Below are positions 43,453-51,685 of a DNA stretch of 62,889 nt, piece after piece. Position 1 is the first letter of the stretch. The number at the start of each line of letters is the position of its first letter. The notes below the pieces were generated by a model. The model worked only from the letters and a program-made list of their open reading frames with translations. It made no database searches and was not told the DNA's origin. A program made the translations under genes and the position numbers. This DNA is from Actinomycetota bacterium. Its GTDB lineage: Bacteria; Actinomycetota; Coriobacteriia; Anaerosomatales; UBA912. The stretch is from the NCBI GenBank assembly GCA_018334075.1, contig JAGXSC010000046.1:1-62889 (forward strand). The letters are read 5' to 3'.

Positions 43453-43529
43453 TGGCGGGAGTGACGGGGCTCGAACCCGCGACCTCTGGCTTGACAGGCC
43501 AGCGCTCTAACCAACTGAGCTACACCCCC
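43453..43529 (-). tRNA. tRNA-Asp (anticodon GTC), CCA encoded
   Basis: The minus strand gives acceptor GGGGGTG with CACTCCC, D-arm GCTCAGTTGGTTAGAGC, anticodon loop CTGTCAA between CTGGC and GCCAG, T-arm GCGGGTTCGAGCCCCGT, discriminator G and encoded CCA. The 253 bases between it and the ferredoxin gene contain no gene that I can support. Confidence 0.97.
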
Positions 43530-43782
43530 GAATCCGGGGCGCCATCTGCGGAAAAGACAGCGAACGGAATTGTACATTGACGGTGGTGGCGATGTCCAGC
43601 CGACAAAGTCAACTTCGCCAAAATCGCCCTGCCATTACTTATAGCTACTTTAGGCTATTTTACAACTGCTGGTGTCGTCTTGGTGTCATATCTTGGGTAT
43701 CCTTCAAGTGCATCTTGTGCGCTTGTATTGCTTACGTCTTTCGCTAGAGTGAATTCGCCCGGCTACAGGAGGAGGTGTCACG

Positions 43783-43974
43783 ATGAATCCAGTGGTGGAC
43801 AGAGACCTCTGCATTGGATGTGGGACATGCGAAGACCATTGCCCTGAGGTTTTTCGGGTAGATGAAGGTGGACTCTCTTACGTCCTGGAAGAGGATCCTG
43901 ATGCCGAGCTTTATGGCGCCATCCGCGACTGCGTCGAAGCTTGCCCCGTCGGCGCAATTAGTTTTGCCAGGTGA
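43783..43974 (+). CDS. Single-cluster [4Fe-4S] ferredoxin
   Basis: A 63-residue electron carrier. CIGCGTCEDHCPEVFRV gives the main cysteine run and CVEACPVGAI the last ligand; the count suits one [4Fe-4S] cluster with spare cysteines, as in Thermotoga- or Desulfovibrio-type ferredoxins. It probably serves low-potential redox enzymes such as NfnAB. AGGAGGAGGTGTCACG gives a very strong ribosome site. The DUF2905 gene follows after three bases. Confidence 0.93.
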   Translation: MNPVVDRDLCIGCGTCEDHCPEVFRVDEGGLSYVLEEDPDAELYGAIRDCVEACPVGAISFAR

Positions 43975-43977
43975 ATC

Positions 43978-44208
43978 GTGCAAGAGCTGCAAGGCATTGG
44001 CAAAATGCTCCTTCTTTTTGGAGCGGCGATCGCACTAATCGGCGGACTTCTTTGGGCCGGAAGCAAACTTGGGCTTGGCGCACTCCCAGGAGATCTGCGT
44101 TTCGGCCGAGAAGACTGGGGTTGTTACCTGCCGATTGCCACATCGATCGTTCTTTCGCTACTGCTGACGGTGTTGCTCAACGTTCTCTGGAGATGGTTCG
44201 GAAAATAA
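43978..44208 (+). CDS. DUF2905 family small membrane protein
   Basis: A 76-residue protein with two transmembrane helices (KMLLLFGAAIALIGGLLWAG and the C-terminal LPIATSIVLSLLLTVLLNVL), joined by the family loop LGALPGDLRFGRED. The function is unknown. The start is a GTG three bases after the ferredoxin stop, with AGGTGAATC as ribosome site, so it is co-transcribed with the ferredoxin. In other genomes DUF2905 genes often sit near ruvB or queA; neither is in view. Confidence 0.88.
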   Translation: MQELQGIGKMLLLFGAAIALIGGLLWAGSKLGLGALPGDLRFGREDWGCYLPIATSIVLSLLLTVLLNVLWRWFGK

Positions 44209-44276
44209 GTGTGCTGCTGGTAAGCCGAATATGCTGGCGGCCCATAAGTGCACTGTGATTCATAAGGCAATCTTGA

Positions 44277-44351
44277 TGGTGGGCGATGAGGGATTTGAAC
44301 CCCCGACTTCCTCCTTGTAAGGGAGGCACTCTCCCGCTGAGTTAATCGCCC
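44277..44351 (-). tRNA. tRNA-Val (anticodon TAC), CCA encoded
   Basis: On the minus strand the acceptor GGGCGAT pairs with ATCGCCC, discriminator A and an encoded CCA follow. The anticodon loop is CTTACAA between CCTCC and GGAGG, and the T-arm is GGGGGTTCAAATCCCTC. It lies in the 375-base gap between DUF2905 and sbtB; the rest of that gap holds an AT-rich likely control region. Confidence 0.97.
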
Positions 44352-44474
44352 ACGCTGATTCTGCACCGCTAATTGTATACTGGCAAAAACCATTTACAAG
44401 ATTGGTATTTCTCGCATTCGAATGCCATCGCCTCTCCGCTGTTTGTAAGTCGGGTATCCTGAATATTTATATAA

Positions 44475-44500
44475 CTTAACTCTTTACAAAATTTGTTAAG
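44475..44500. promoter_or_regulatory. AT-rich control region with inverted repeat upstream of sbtBA
   Basis: CTTAAC and GTTAAG form an inverted repeat around a TTTACA -35-like box, with the smaller repeat ACAAA-A-TTTGT inside. The composition is much more AT-rich than the flanking genes. It lies 84 bases before the PII-like gene. A LysR- or other dimer-binding site is possible; no regulator gene is adjacent. Confidence 0.35.
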
Positions 44501-44583
44501 CTTTGCTAAGGTTGACCCCCTGTATGCGATCCCGCCTACCAGACTGAGGCACCAAGCCAAACATCAACGAAAATGAGGCACCG

Positions 44584-44904
44584 ATGCAACTTTTCAATAA
44601 GAAAAAAATAAGCGTCATAGTGGAAAGGGCGTTCAGCAGCAAGGTGATTCACTTGCTCGAAGAGCTCGGAGTGGGCGGATACACCATTTATCCAGAGATA
44701 TCCGGCAAAGGCAAGCACGGCGCCCGAAACGGACACACCGAATTTGCAAGCGGCATTTTGGGTAACGTGGAAATCGTCACCATCGTCAGTGAAAAAACAG
44801 CTGAGCCTATCCTGAAGGAGCTGGCTGACATTATTGAAAGTGGCGTCGTAATAATAGTGCACGTCATCGACGTACAGGTGCTACGTAAAGACTACTTCGC
44901 GTGA
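44584..44904 (+). CDS. sbtB: PII-like protein, SbtB type
   Basis: A 106-residue trimeric PII-fold sensor, probably controlling the adjacent bicarbonate transporter. KISVIVERAFSSKVIHLLEE and the shortened T-loop region GGYTIYPEISGKGKHGARNG fit SbtB-like proteins rather than GlnB/GlnK (no uridylylation tyrosine motif RGxKGxEY). In cyanobacteria SbtB binds cAMP, AMP, ADP and ATP and shuts SbtA. There is no C-terminal Cys-pair extension (ends LRKDYFA). The gene precedes sbtA by 38 bases, the reverse of the usual cyanobacterial order. The ribosome site (GAGGCACCG) is weak. Confidence 0.85.
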   Translation: MQLFNKKKISVIVERAFSSKVIHLLEELGVGGYTIYPEISGKGKHGARNGHTEFASGILGNVEIVTIVSEKTAEPILKELADIIESGVVIIVHVIDVQVLRKDYFA

Positions 44905-44942
44905 TGCGGCCTTGATAGATTGCGCACGAAGGGGAGAAGACC

Positions 44943-46001
44943 ATGAACTTCAGTGATATCCTGCCAAGTCTTTTTGCTCCACCGATACTGTTCTTTCTGC
45001 TTGGGATGGTTACCGTTTTGGTAAAGTCCGACCTGGAGATACCACCGGAGATCGTAAAGGGAGCTTCGATATTTCTGTTGCTCTCCATTGGACTTACAGG
45101 AGGTCTGGAGGCAGTCAATGCGGTAAGGGCCGATCCGGATTTCCTCTCCGTAATTTTGGTCCTGATGGTTTTCAGCATCCTCATCTCATCGATGACGGCG
45201 ATATTTGGCGCAAAATTTCTGGAAAAAATAGTTGGGCTCAAGACGGCCGACGCATGGGGTACTGCGGGACTCTATGGAGCGGTGAGCTCTGCGACGCTCC
45301 TGGCCGCTATCGGTATCGTGGAGCCATTCAAGGCCGCCGCTCCTGAAGAACTCATCTATGGCGGGTGGATGCCTGCTGTAAATGTGTTTCTTGACGCTCC
45401 GGGAGTAATTGCGGCAGTTTTTCTGGGAAGAATGGCGCTTGAACAGTCGAAAGGTAAATCACGAGTCGCCCTTGACAAGAAAGAGCTCTTTCGAGATTCG
45501 GTTTTTGGCTATGCGATTTGGTTGATGATATGCGGACTCATCGTCGGCGGATTTGCACAGCTGTTTTCTCCGAACAGATTAGAAAGCGCAATGGCTTTCT
45601 TTGATGAGCTGTTCATCGGAATACTATGTATCTTCCTGCTGGAGATGGGTATGACCGCAGCAAGAAGACTTGGGGAGCTAAAAGAACTTGGTAGCAGCCT
45701 CATCCTGGCCGTCGTTGCCGCCTTCGGAATGCCACAGATTTGGGCAGGTTTCGCAATAGCAGCCGCTTACGTAGCCCACCTTATGTTTCCGGGAATGCTC
45801 GGCTGGGGAGATGCGTTCGTTTTCGCCGCAATGGCGGGAAGCGCGTCATATATATCAGCCCCTCCGGCGATTCGCGCCGCGCTTCCTGAAGCAAATCCCA
45901 CCATATATCTTGGAATGTCCCTTGCGTTGACATTCCCGTTCAATATGATCGTGAGCCTGCCCTTATGGATGATTATTTGCCGTGCAATATGGGGTGCCTA
46001 G
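44943..46001 (+). CDS. sbtA: Sodium-dependent bicarbonate transporter family permease (SbtA, DUF897)
   Basis: A 352-residue membrane protein with about ten helices in two inverted halves. ILPSLFAPPILFFLLGMVTV, GLYGAVSSATLLAAIG, AAPEELIYGGWMPAVNVFLD and AMAGSASYISAPPAIRAALP are SbtA landmarks, the last giving the second substrate-site motif. A large cytoplasmic segment around residues 175-190 is short and basic. Na+/HCO3- symport is known for the cyanobacterial proteins; substrate here is inferred. AAGGGGAGAAGACC precedes the ATG. The TAG stop overlaps the carB stop on the other strand through a CTAG. Confidence 0.9.
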   Translation: MNFSDILPSLFAPPILFFLLGMVTVLVKSDLEIPPEIVKGASIFLLLSIGLTGGLEAVNAVRADPDFLSVILVLMVFSILISSMTAIFGAKFLEKIVGLKTADAWGTAGLYGAVSSATLLAAIGIVEPFKAAAPEELIYGGWMPAVNVFLDAPGVIAAVFLGRMALEQSKGKSRVALDKKELFRDSVFGYAIWLMICGLIVGGFAQLFSPNRLESAMAFFDELFIGILCIFLLEMGMTAARRLGELKELGSSLILAVVAAFGMPQIWAGFAIAAAYVAHLMFPGMLGWGDAFVFAAMAGSASYISAPPAIRAALPEANPTIYLGMSLALTFPFNMIVSLPLWMIICRAIWGA

Positions 46002-49000
46002 GTACCCTGTCCCATACTGGCGTGATAGCTCTGTAGCGACCTGACACCATCCGCCGAGTCGCGCCGCGCATCGATCCCATTGAGCGCGGCAACGGCTGCC
46101 GCAGTGGTCGTTATATATGGCACCTTGTGTTTTATGGCTGCCTTGCGAATGTAAGAATCGTCGAACTCGCTTATCTTTCCGGCAGGCGTATTGATGATCA
46201 GTTGAATTTCACCGTTCTTGATAGCATCTTCAATGTTTGGCCTGCCTTCATGTAGCTTGAGAATCGACCTTGATGATACCCCGTTCTCCGCAAGGAAGGC
46301 GTGTGTCCCTGCCGTAGCCCTTATGGAAAAGCCTAACTGCGAGAATCCTTGGGCTACCGACAGAATGTGCTCCCTATCATGCTCAGCAACGGTAATGAGC
46401 ACGGATCCATCTGCAGGAAGTTTCGAGCCCGTGGCTTCCTGCGACTTATAAAACGCCAATCCGAAAGAGCTTCCCATTCCAAGGACCTCGCCGGTTGAGC
46501 GCATCTCCGGACCCAGCACGGGATCAACCTCGGGAAACATATTGAACGGAAAGACCGCCTCTTTCACGCCAAAATATGCGAACGTCGCTTTCCTGGGGCT
46601 AATCCCTGACAGTTTTGCGCCAAGCATCACCCTGATCGCAAGACTCACCATCTGCGTACCGCAAACCTTTGAGACTATGGGTACCGTCCTCGAGGCTCGA
46701 GGGTTTGCCTCCAAGACATATACCTGGCCATCTGCGATCGCGTATTGCACATTCATCAGCCCAACAACCCCAAGTTCGACCGCGATCTTTCGGGTGTATT
46801 CCTCAATGAGGTCGATGTGCCTGTCTGAAACAGAAACCGGCGGAATAACGCATGCGGAATCTCCTGAATGAACTCCGGCATACTCGATATGTTGCATCAC
46901 CGCAGGGACAAATGCTTGTAGTCCATCACTAACCGCATCAGCCTCGCACTCGATCGCATTCTCCAGGAACCGGTCGATGAGAAGCGGGTGATCCGGACTA
47001 ACCTCGGCTGCTGACTCAACATAGCGTAAAAGCATCTGCTCATCGTGCACGACCTCCATGCCTCGGCCACCCAAAACATAGCTGGGACGAACCATCAGCG
47101 GATAGCCAATGCTGCGAGCGACCGAAAGCGCCTCGTCAAGCGCGAATGCGACGCCTGCTTTGGGCATCGGGATTCCAAGCATCGCCATCATTCGGCGGAA
47201 CCGATCACGGTCTTCGGCGAAATCTATCGCCTCAGGAGATGTCCCGATGAGGGGGACACCGGCGACCTGAAGCTCGGAAGCCAGGTTCAGCGGGGTCTGC
47301 CCGCCAAATTGAACGATGACGCCTTCTGGCTGCTCTTTTTCGTAAATCGCCAGAACGTCCTCTACAGTAAGCGGCTCAAAATACAGCTTGTCGCAGGTGT
47401 CATAGTCAGTTGAGACGGTCTCGGGATTGCAGTTCACCATAATTGTCTCAAAGCCAAGTTCCCTGAGCGCGAAAGCGGCATGCACGCAGCAATAATCGAA
47501 CTCGATTCCTTGGCCGATACGATTGGGTCCTCCGCCGAGGATCATAATTTTTCTGCGATCGCTGACCAGCACAGAATCGACTGCGCTGTACGACGAATAA
47601 TAGTAGCTCGTCGGTTCATCGACCCCCGAGACGGGAACCGGGTGAAAACCGGGGGTGATCCCGAGAGCTTTTCGGCGCTCCCTGATAGCGGACTCCTTCA
47701 CGCCGAGTAACATCGCGAGATAGGCATCGCTAAAACCGTCTAGCTTAGCCTGTCTCAACAACTCATCTGGGAGCATGGTGTTCTTATCGCCAGCCCCCGC
47801 TACTCCTGATGGGCCGGCGTAAGCGAGAATCTGCTCTTCCAGCTCGACCAGCTCTTGCATTTGCTCGATAAACCAATGCTTGATGTGGGTTTTGGCATAC
47901 AGATCTTCGACACTGACACCCTTGCGAAGCGCTTCGTACATAATGAACTGTCGCTCACTTGAGGGACGCACGAGCAGTCCCATCAACTCCTCAGCAGACA
48001 TGGCGTTGAAGTCCTTCGCGAAACCGAGACCGGATCTGCCGATCTCCAGGGATCGGACCGCCTTGTTTAGAGTTTCCTTATAGTTTTTGCCAATGGACAT
48101 GACCTCGCCGACGGCGCGCATCTGCGTACCGAGTTCATCAACAGCCCCCGGAAACTTTTCGAACGCCCAGCGAGCGAATTTTGCCACCATGTAGTCGCCC
48201 GAAGGGGTATATCGATCGAGTGTTCCTTCACGCCAGTAAGGCAGCTCCTCCAAAGTGAGCCCTGCAGCCAGCAGCGCGCTGACAAGAGCAATCGGCAACC
48301 CTGTAGCCTTACTGGCAAGTGCGGATGAGCGCGAGGTGCGTGGATTAATCTCTATGATCACGATCCGACCTGACTTGGGATCGTGCGCCATCTGCACATT
48401 GAATCCGCCAATAAGCCCTATTGCATCTGCAATATCATATGAATGCTGCTGAAGCATCCTTTGGGTTTCAGCCGAAATGGTAAGCATGGGAGCAGTGCAA
48501 AGCGAATCTCCCGTATGTACCCCCATCGGATCCACATTTTCGATGAAGCATACGGTAATCTTCCGACCTTCGGCATCGCGAATAACCTCTAGCTCAAGCT
48601 CCTCCCAGCCTATTATGGACTCTTCCACCAGTATCTGCCCTACACGACTTGCCTGAATACCTCGGGCGGCTATTGTCCGTAGCTCCTCAACGTTGTAAAC
48701 AATCCCGCCGCCAGTGCCGCCCATCGTATAAGCCGGCCTGACCACAGCTGGATATCCAAGATCGGCTGCTATCAGCTCCGCCTCTTTGACAGTATGAGCA
48801 GTGACGCCGCGTGGCATCTCTAGCCCAATGGAGTCCATTGTCTCCTTGAAGATCAGCCTATCCTCGCCGCGCTGAATTGCCTCTGCGCTAATCCCTATAA
48901 GTTTGACGCCGTACTCATCCAGAACTCCAGCATGCACCAGCTCAGAGGAGAGGTTCAGTCCCGTCTGGCCGCCGAGATTTGGCAATAGCGCGTCCGGACG

Positions 49001-49243
49001 CTCCTTGGCGATAATCTCGGTCAATGTCTGGAGATTCAGCGGCTCAATGTACGTAGCATCCGCCATTATCGGATCAGTCATTATCGTGGCCGGATTGGAG
49101 TTGACCAAAACGATCTCGTACCCAAGCGAGCGCAACGCCTTGCATGCCTGGGTTCCTGAGTAGTCAAACTCGCATGCCTGCCCAATTACTATTGGCCCAG
49201 ACCCGATTATTAGCACTTTCTTGATATCGTCTCGACGCGGCAT
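45998..49243 (-). CDS. carB: Carbamoyl-phosphate synthase large subunit
   Basis: Makes carbamoyl phosphate from bicarbonate, glutamine-derived ammonia and ATP for pyrimidine and arginine synthesis. The 1081 residues hold two ATP-grasp halves. The first starts KKVLIIGSGPIVIGQACEFD and has MGGTGGGIVYNVEEL; the second starts RKIMILGGGPNRIGQGIEFD and has VRPSYVLGGRGMEVVHDEQ. A C-terminal MGS-like regulatory domain has FSIRATAGTHAFLAENGVSS and LIINTPAGK. GAAGAGGGGGTTAA precedes the ATG. carA is not adjacent, which is unusual since carAB normally form an operon; it must be elsewhere or beyond the window. Confidence 0.96.
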   Translation of the reverse strand: MPRRDDIKKVLIIGSGPIVIGQACEFDYSGTQACKALRSLGYEIVLVNSNPATIMTDPIMADATYIEPLNLQTLTEIIAKERPDALLPNLGGQTGLNLSSELVHAGVLDEYGVKLIGISAEAIQRGEDRLIFKETMDSIGLEMPRGVTAHTVKEAELIAADLGYPAVVRPAYTMGGTGGGIVYNVEELRTIAARGIQASRVGQILVEESIIGWEELELEVIRDAEGRKITVCFIENVDPMGVHTGDSLCTAPMLTISAETQRMLQQHSYDIADAIGLIGGFNVQMAHDPKSGRIVIIEINPRTSRSSALASKATGLPIALVSALLAAGLTLEELPYWREGTLDRYTPSGDYMVAKFARWAFEKFPGAVDELGTQMRAVGEVMSIGKNYKETLNKAVRSLEIGRSGLGFAKDFNAMSAEELMGLLVRPSSERQFIMYEALRKGVSVEDLYAKTHIKHWFIEQMQELVELEEQILAYAGPSGVAGAGDKNTMLPDELLRQAKLDGFSDAYLAMLLGVKESAIRERRKALGITPGFHPVPVSGVDEPTSYYYSSYSAVDSVLVSDRRKIMILGGGPNRIGQGIEFDYCCVHAAFALRELGFETIMVNCNPETVSTDYDTCDKLYFEPLTVEDVLAIYEKEQPEGVIVQFGGQTPLNLASELQVAGVPLIGTSPEAIDFAEDRDRFRRMMAMLGIPMPKAGVAFALDEALSVARSIGYPLMVRPSYVLGGRGMEVVHDEQMLLRYVESAAEVSPDHPLLIDRFLENAIECEADAVSDGLQAFVPAVMQHIEYAGVHSGDSACVIPPVSVSDRHIDLIEEYTRKIAVELGVVGLMNVQYAIADGQVYVLEANPRASRTVPIVSKVCGTQMVSLAIRVMLGAKLSGISPRKATFAYFGVKEAVFPFNMFPEVDPVLGPEMRSTGEVLGMGSSFGLAFYKSQEATGSKLPADGSVLITVAEHDREHILSVAQGFSQLGFSIRATAGTHAFLAENGVSSRSILKLHEGRPNIEDAIKNGEIQLIINTPAGKISEFDDSYIRKAAIKHKVPYITTTAAAVAALNGIDARRDSADGVRSLQSYHASMGQGT

Positions 49244-49398
49244 TTAACCCCCTCTTCTGCTTTTTTTCCTAAGCAATTGTATTGCTTTCGCTTCGCATAG
49301 AGTAGACCGCGCGAAACCAGTCGGTTAGAGCACGGATATGCAACTGATCTATATTGTGGGGCACATTTGAATATGCTGCAGGTTTATACAAATATCCA

Positions 49399-50475
49399 TT
49401 AGCGAACCTCTACCAGGTAAATTGTTGATTGAGGGGGGCTTTCTGGGGCGTCCTCCTGAAAAGCCACCGCCGCAAAGGTGTTCTCATCGGCTGTATAAAT
49501 TATACCGAAGGTGGTACCCAGCTTTTCGGTAAGGTTCTCATGCCGACTGTGATCTTCCGTGTCGTAGATTATTAGATGCTGTTTTTCGTCAATCACGGCT
49601 AATTTTGAGCCTGCAACTTCATGATGGTTGATGAAACGATCCTCAATCAGTGGTGTAAAAGTTGCCTCCTTGGTTGAGTAATAACCAAATTGCTGCACTA
49701 CCCAGTCCCACTCGACAAAATTATCGAAGTTTATGGAATAGAGATGGTCCCCAAAGCGCTCAACATAGCCTGGATAGCGAAAACGAATATCCTCCACCCG
49801 AAAATCTTCAACTCGGATACCTTCTGACTCCAAGCCCCGCGCAGATTCTTCATCGATATGAGCGATGCGATAGTGGCCTACCCCGCCTATGATGTCTGTC
49901 CAAAAAAGCTTTCCGCCGGACAGGCTTACAAAAGCGTTATAAAAACCAGGCAAATGAACCTTAGCCACAACCTGAGTCTTGCCTTCAGAAAGATCATGAA
50001 CAGCGATCCCGTACTGCCCCTCTTCTGTCTCATCCATCCACGCGACCAGATCGCCTTCCAGCGCGGGACCGAATATCGACTGGTCAGAGGCCAGTGTTGT
50101 TACTTCCCCTCCGAGCCTTGGCCGAGCCAACAGGTTCCCACCGCTCTCCCATACGATCCAATCATTATTGACTCTCAGCCATTCAATTTGATCCGAAGAT
50201 TTGAGAACCACCTCTTCACGTTGGGTGCGAAAGTCGAAGGCTATTATCGTGTCTTCTTTGCCGCTATCGGGATCGGTTTCAGCTTGCATATATAACAGAT
50301 CCCCGACTTTACTGATCATGCCCGTGCTAGCGTATGGCATCACAACCTCGGTCAGCTCCCCATATAGCGGTTCTTCTGAGGCCGGATCCGGCGAGCCTCC
50401 TCCTCCCTCGCACCCCACAAGCGCTACGCCCGACAACCCTAGCAATAACGACATTCCTACGATCGCCCACTTCAT
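49399..50475 (-). CDS. Exported lipoprotein, beta-propeller-like, function unknown
   Basis: A 358-residue lipoprotein. MKWAIVGMSLLLGLSGVALVGC is a signal with lipobox LVGC, followed by a Gly/Ser/Pro linker. The body has repeats of 40-50 residues with short aromatic and Asp motifs (DTIIAFDFRTQREEVVL, WLRVNNDWIVWESGGNLLAR, YGIAVHDLSEGKTQVVAKVH, LAVIDEKQHLIIYDTEDHSR). This resembles TolB/DUF5050-type propellers. No catalytic residues are recognisable. It lies downstream of the C39-like peptidase in the same direction, with a hairpin between. Confidence 0.72.
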   Translation of the reverse strand: MKWAIVGMSLLLGLSGVALVGCEGGGGSPDPASEEPLYGELTEVVMPYASTGMISKVGDLLYMQAETDPDSGKEDTIIAFDFRTQREEVVLKSSDQIEWLRVNNDWIVWESGGNLLARPRLGGEVTTLASDQSIFGPALEGDLVAWMDETEEGQYGIAVHDLSEGKTQVVAKVHLPGFYNAFVSLSGGKLFWTDIIGGVGHYRIAHIDEESARGLESEGIRVEDFRVEDIRFRYPGYVERFGDHLYSINFDNFVEWDWVVQQFGYYSTKEATFTPLIEDRFINHHEVAGSKLAVIDEKQHLIIYDTEDHSRHENLTEKLGTTFGIIYTADENTFAAVAFQEDAPESPPQSTIYLVEVR

Positions 50476-50516
50476 GCCATGCCTCCCCTTCCTTGAGCAT
50501 TATCTGCACCATACTG

Positions 50517-50550
50517 GTAAGGACAGGAATCCGTTTATCCCTGTCCTTAC
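50517..50550. other. Hairpin with 11-bp stem between the C39 peptidase and lipoprotein genes
   Basis: GTAAGGACAGG and CCTGTCCTTAC flank a 12-base loop. It starts four bases after the peptidase stop (reading the minus strand), where a terminator would be expected, but no T-tract follows. It may be a processing or transcript-stabilising element. Confidence 0.55.
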
Positions 50551-50553
50551 TTG

Positions 50554-51414
50554 TTACCAAACCATTGCCATATTCGTACCTGCTCGATCAGCCTCTAGGC
50601 AAGCCCTGAAAAGACCCCTTGTTGTCGAGGTGCCCACGGGATCCCAGTGTGCGCCGAAAAAGCGGCTATCCCAATGTGGATCGACGCTGCGCATCTTCAC
50701 TACCGTGGCGCGCTCGTCGTAGCCGCTGATTGATATGTAGTGACGCGATGACCGACCCTCATACCTGGGTACATACCGCGTCTGAACAAGGATTACCGGA
50801 ACCGTCCCTGGAGATGCCGAGTGATGAAGTGATATTCCCACCCTCCAGCGAAAGGCCCACAGCGGATTCGATTGGTTCGTCAAATCTGATGCCGCATAAT
50901 TTACGCGGCCGAATACTCCATTGTAGCTATTCAAAGCCCTGGCTATCCCAGTAGTAAGACTGCCTGACTGCGTGGTTCCGATACGTCCTGCTAGTGTCGC
51001 TTGCGAAGGAAGAGGCAGCCTGGGATTGCTTACCCTCCTGTGCCAGGCTAAACTCTGTCGCGCCGAGGCGGGCCCGCACCACCAACCGGTTTCTTGCCTA
51101 AAGTTCGGAACGTCTCGTGTGACAAAACCAAAGCTGCCAACAGCTAGCCCCTCGGAAATGATTCCCATTGCGCCCACTGTGCCCTGCGAAGATACTTCCC
51201 CTCCTTGAAGAGCTTGCTCTTTGGCTGCGGTCAACTCTGCCCATCGCCGAATCTCGGCTTGCGTCAGCGTCGGGTCTTCGACAGGCGCCCCATTTTCCAA
51301 CGACCTCGGCGAATTTGGTGCGGCATATACCGGGCTAACCAGCAAAGCGGTCATAGCAACCACCGCAAGCGACATACAAAATCTCTTGGATCCCCTCAAA
51401 TATTTAATTCTCAT
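50554..51414 (-). CDS. Secreted C39-like (papain-fold) cysteine peptidase
   Basis: A 286-residue exported protein. A signal peptide (MSLAVVAMTALLVSPVYAA) is followed by an 80-residue helical prodomain-like segment. The peptidase part begins DVPNFRQETGWWCGPASARQ, where the Cys is the predicted nucleophile. RHYISISGYDE carries the His, and MRSVDPHWDSRFFG the Asp/Asn. This matches secreted C39_2-type peptidases. An exported protease or adhesin-processing role is inferred. The first ATG of the reading gives basic residues before the hydrophobic core; a later Met (codon 14) is also possible. The 271 bases to hsdR contain no recognisable gene. Confidence 0.82.
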   Translation of the reverse strand: MRIKYLRGSKRFCMSLAVVAMTALLVSPVYAAPNSPRSLENGAPVEDPTLTQAEIRRWAELTAAKEQALQGGEVSSQGTVGAMGIISEGLAVGSFGFVTRDVPNFRQETGWWCGPASARQSLAWHRRVSNPRLPLPSQATLAGRIGTTQSGSLTTGIARALNSYNGVFGRVNYAASDLTNQSNPLWAFRWRVGISLHHSASPGTVPVILVQTRYVPRYEGRSSRHYISISGYDERATVVKMRSVDPHWDSRFFGAHWDPVGTSTTRGLFRACLEADRAGTNMAMVW

Positions 51415-51685
51415 AAAACCCCCCCATTACCTCAGCATGTAACTGCCGAGAAAACATATCCGCCTTCTGGCATCCCTCCGCCAGAGGCATATCAATCTTA
51501 CAGCGATACAATCGTACTAGTTACGCCAACTGGGATCCCCTCACGACTCCTATCTGGCGTGGATCTTTACTGCCATCTCATAAGCAACACCTCCCCATAA
51601 TCTGCTGCTACGGATCTCCCCCGTACTGCCCTCCCCACCCACTGCGATTACCTCGCTAAGCCTAATCGCTAGAACCTAACACAAT

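Noticed and set aside
44352-44583. Riboswitch or small RNA upstream of sbtBA
   Set aside because: The AT-rich region has small inverted repeats but no structure that matches a known riboswitch class by eye.
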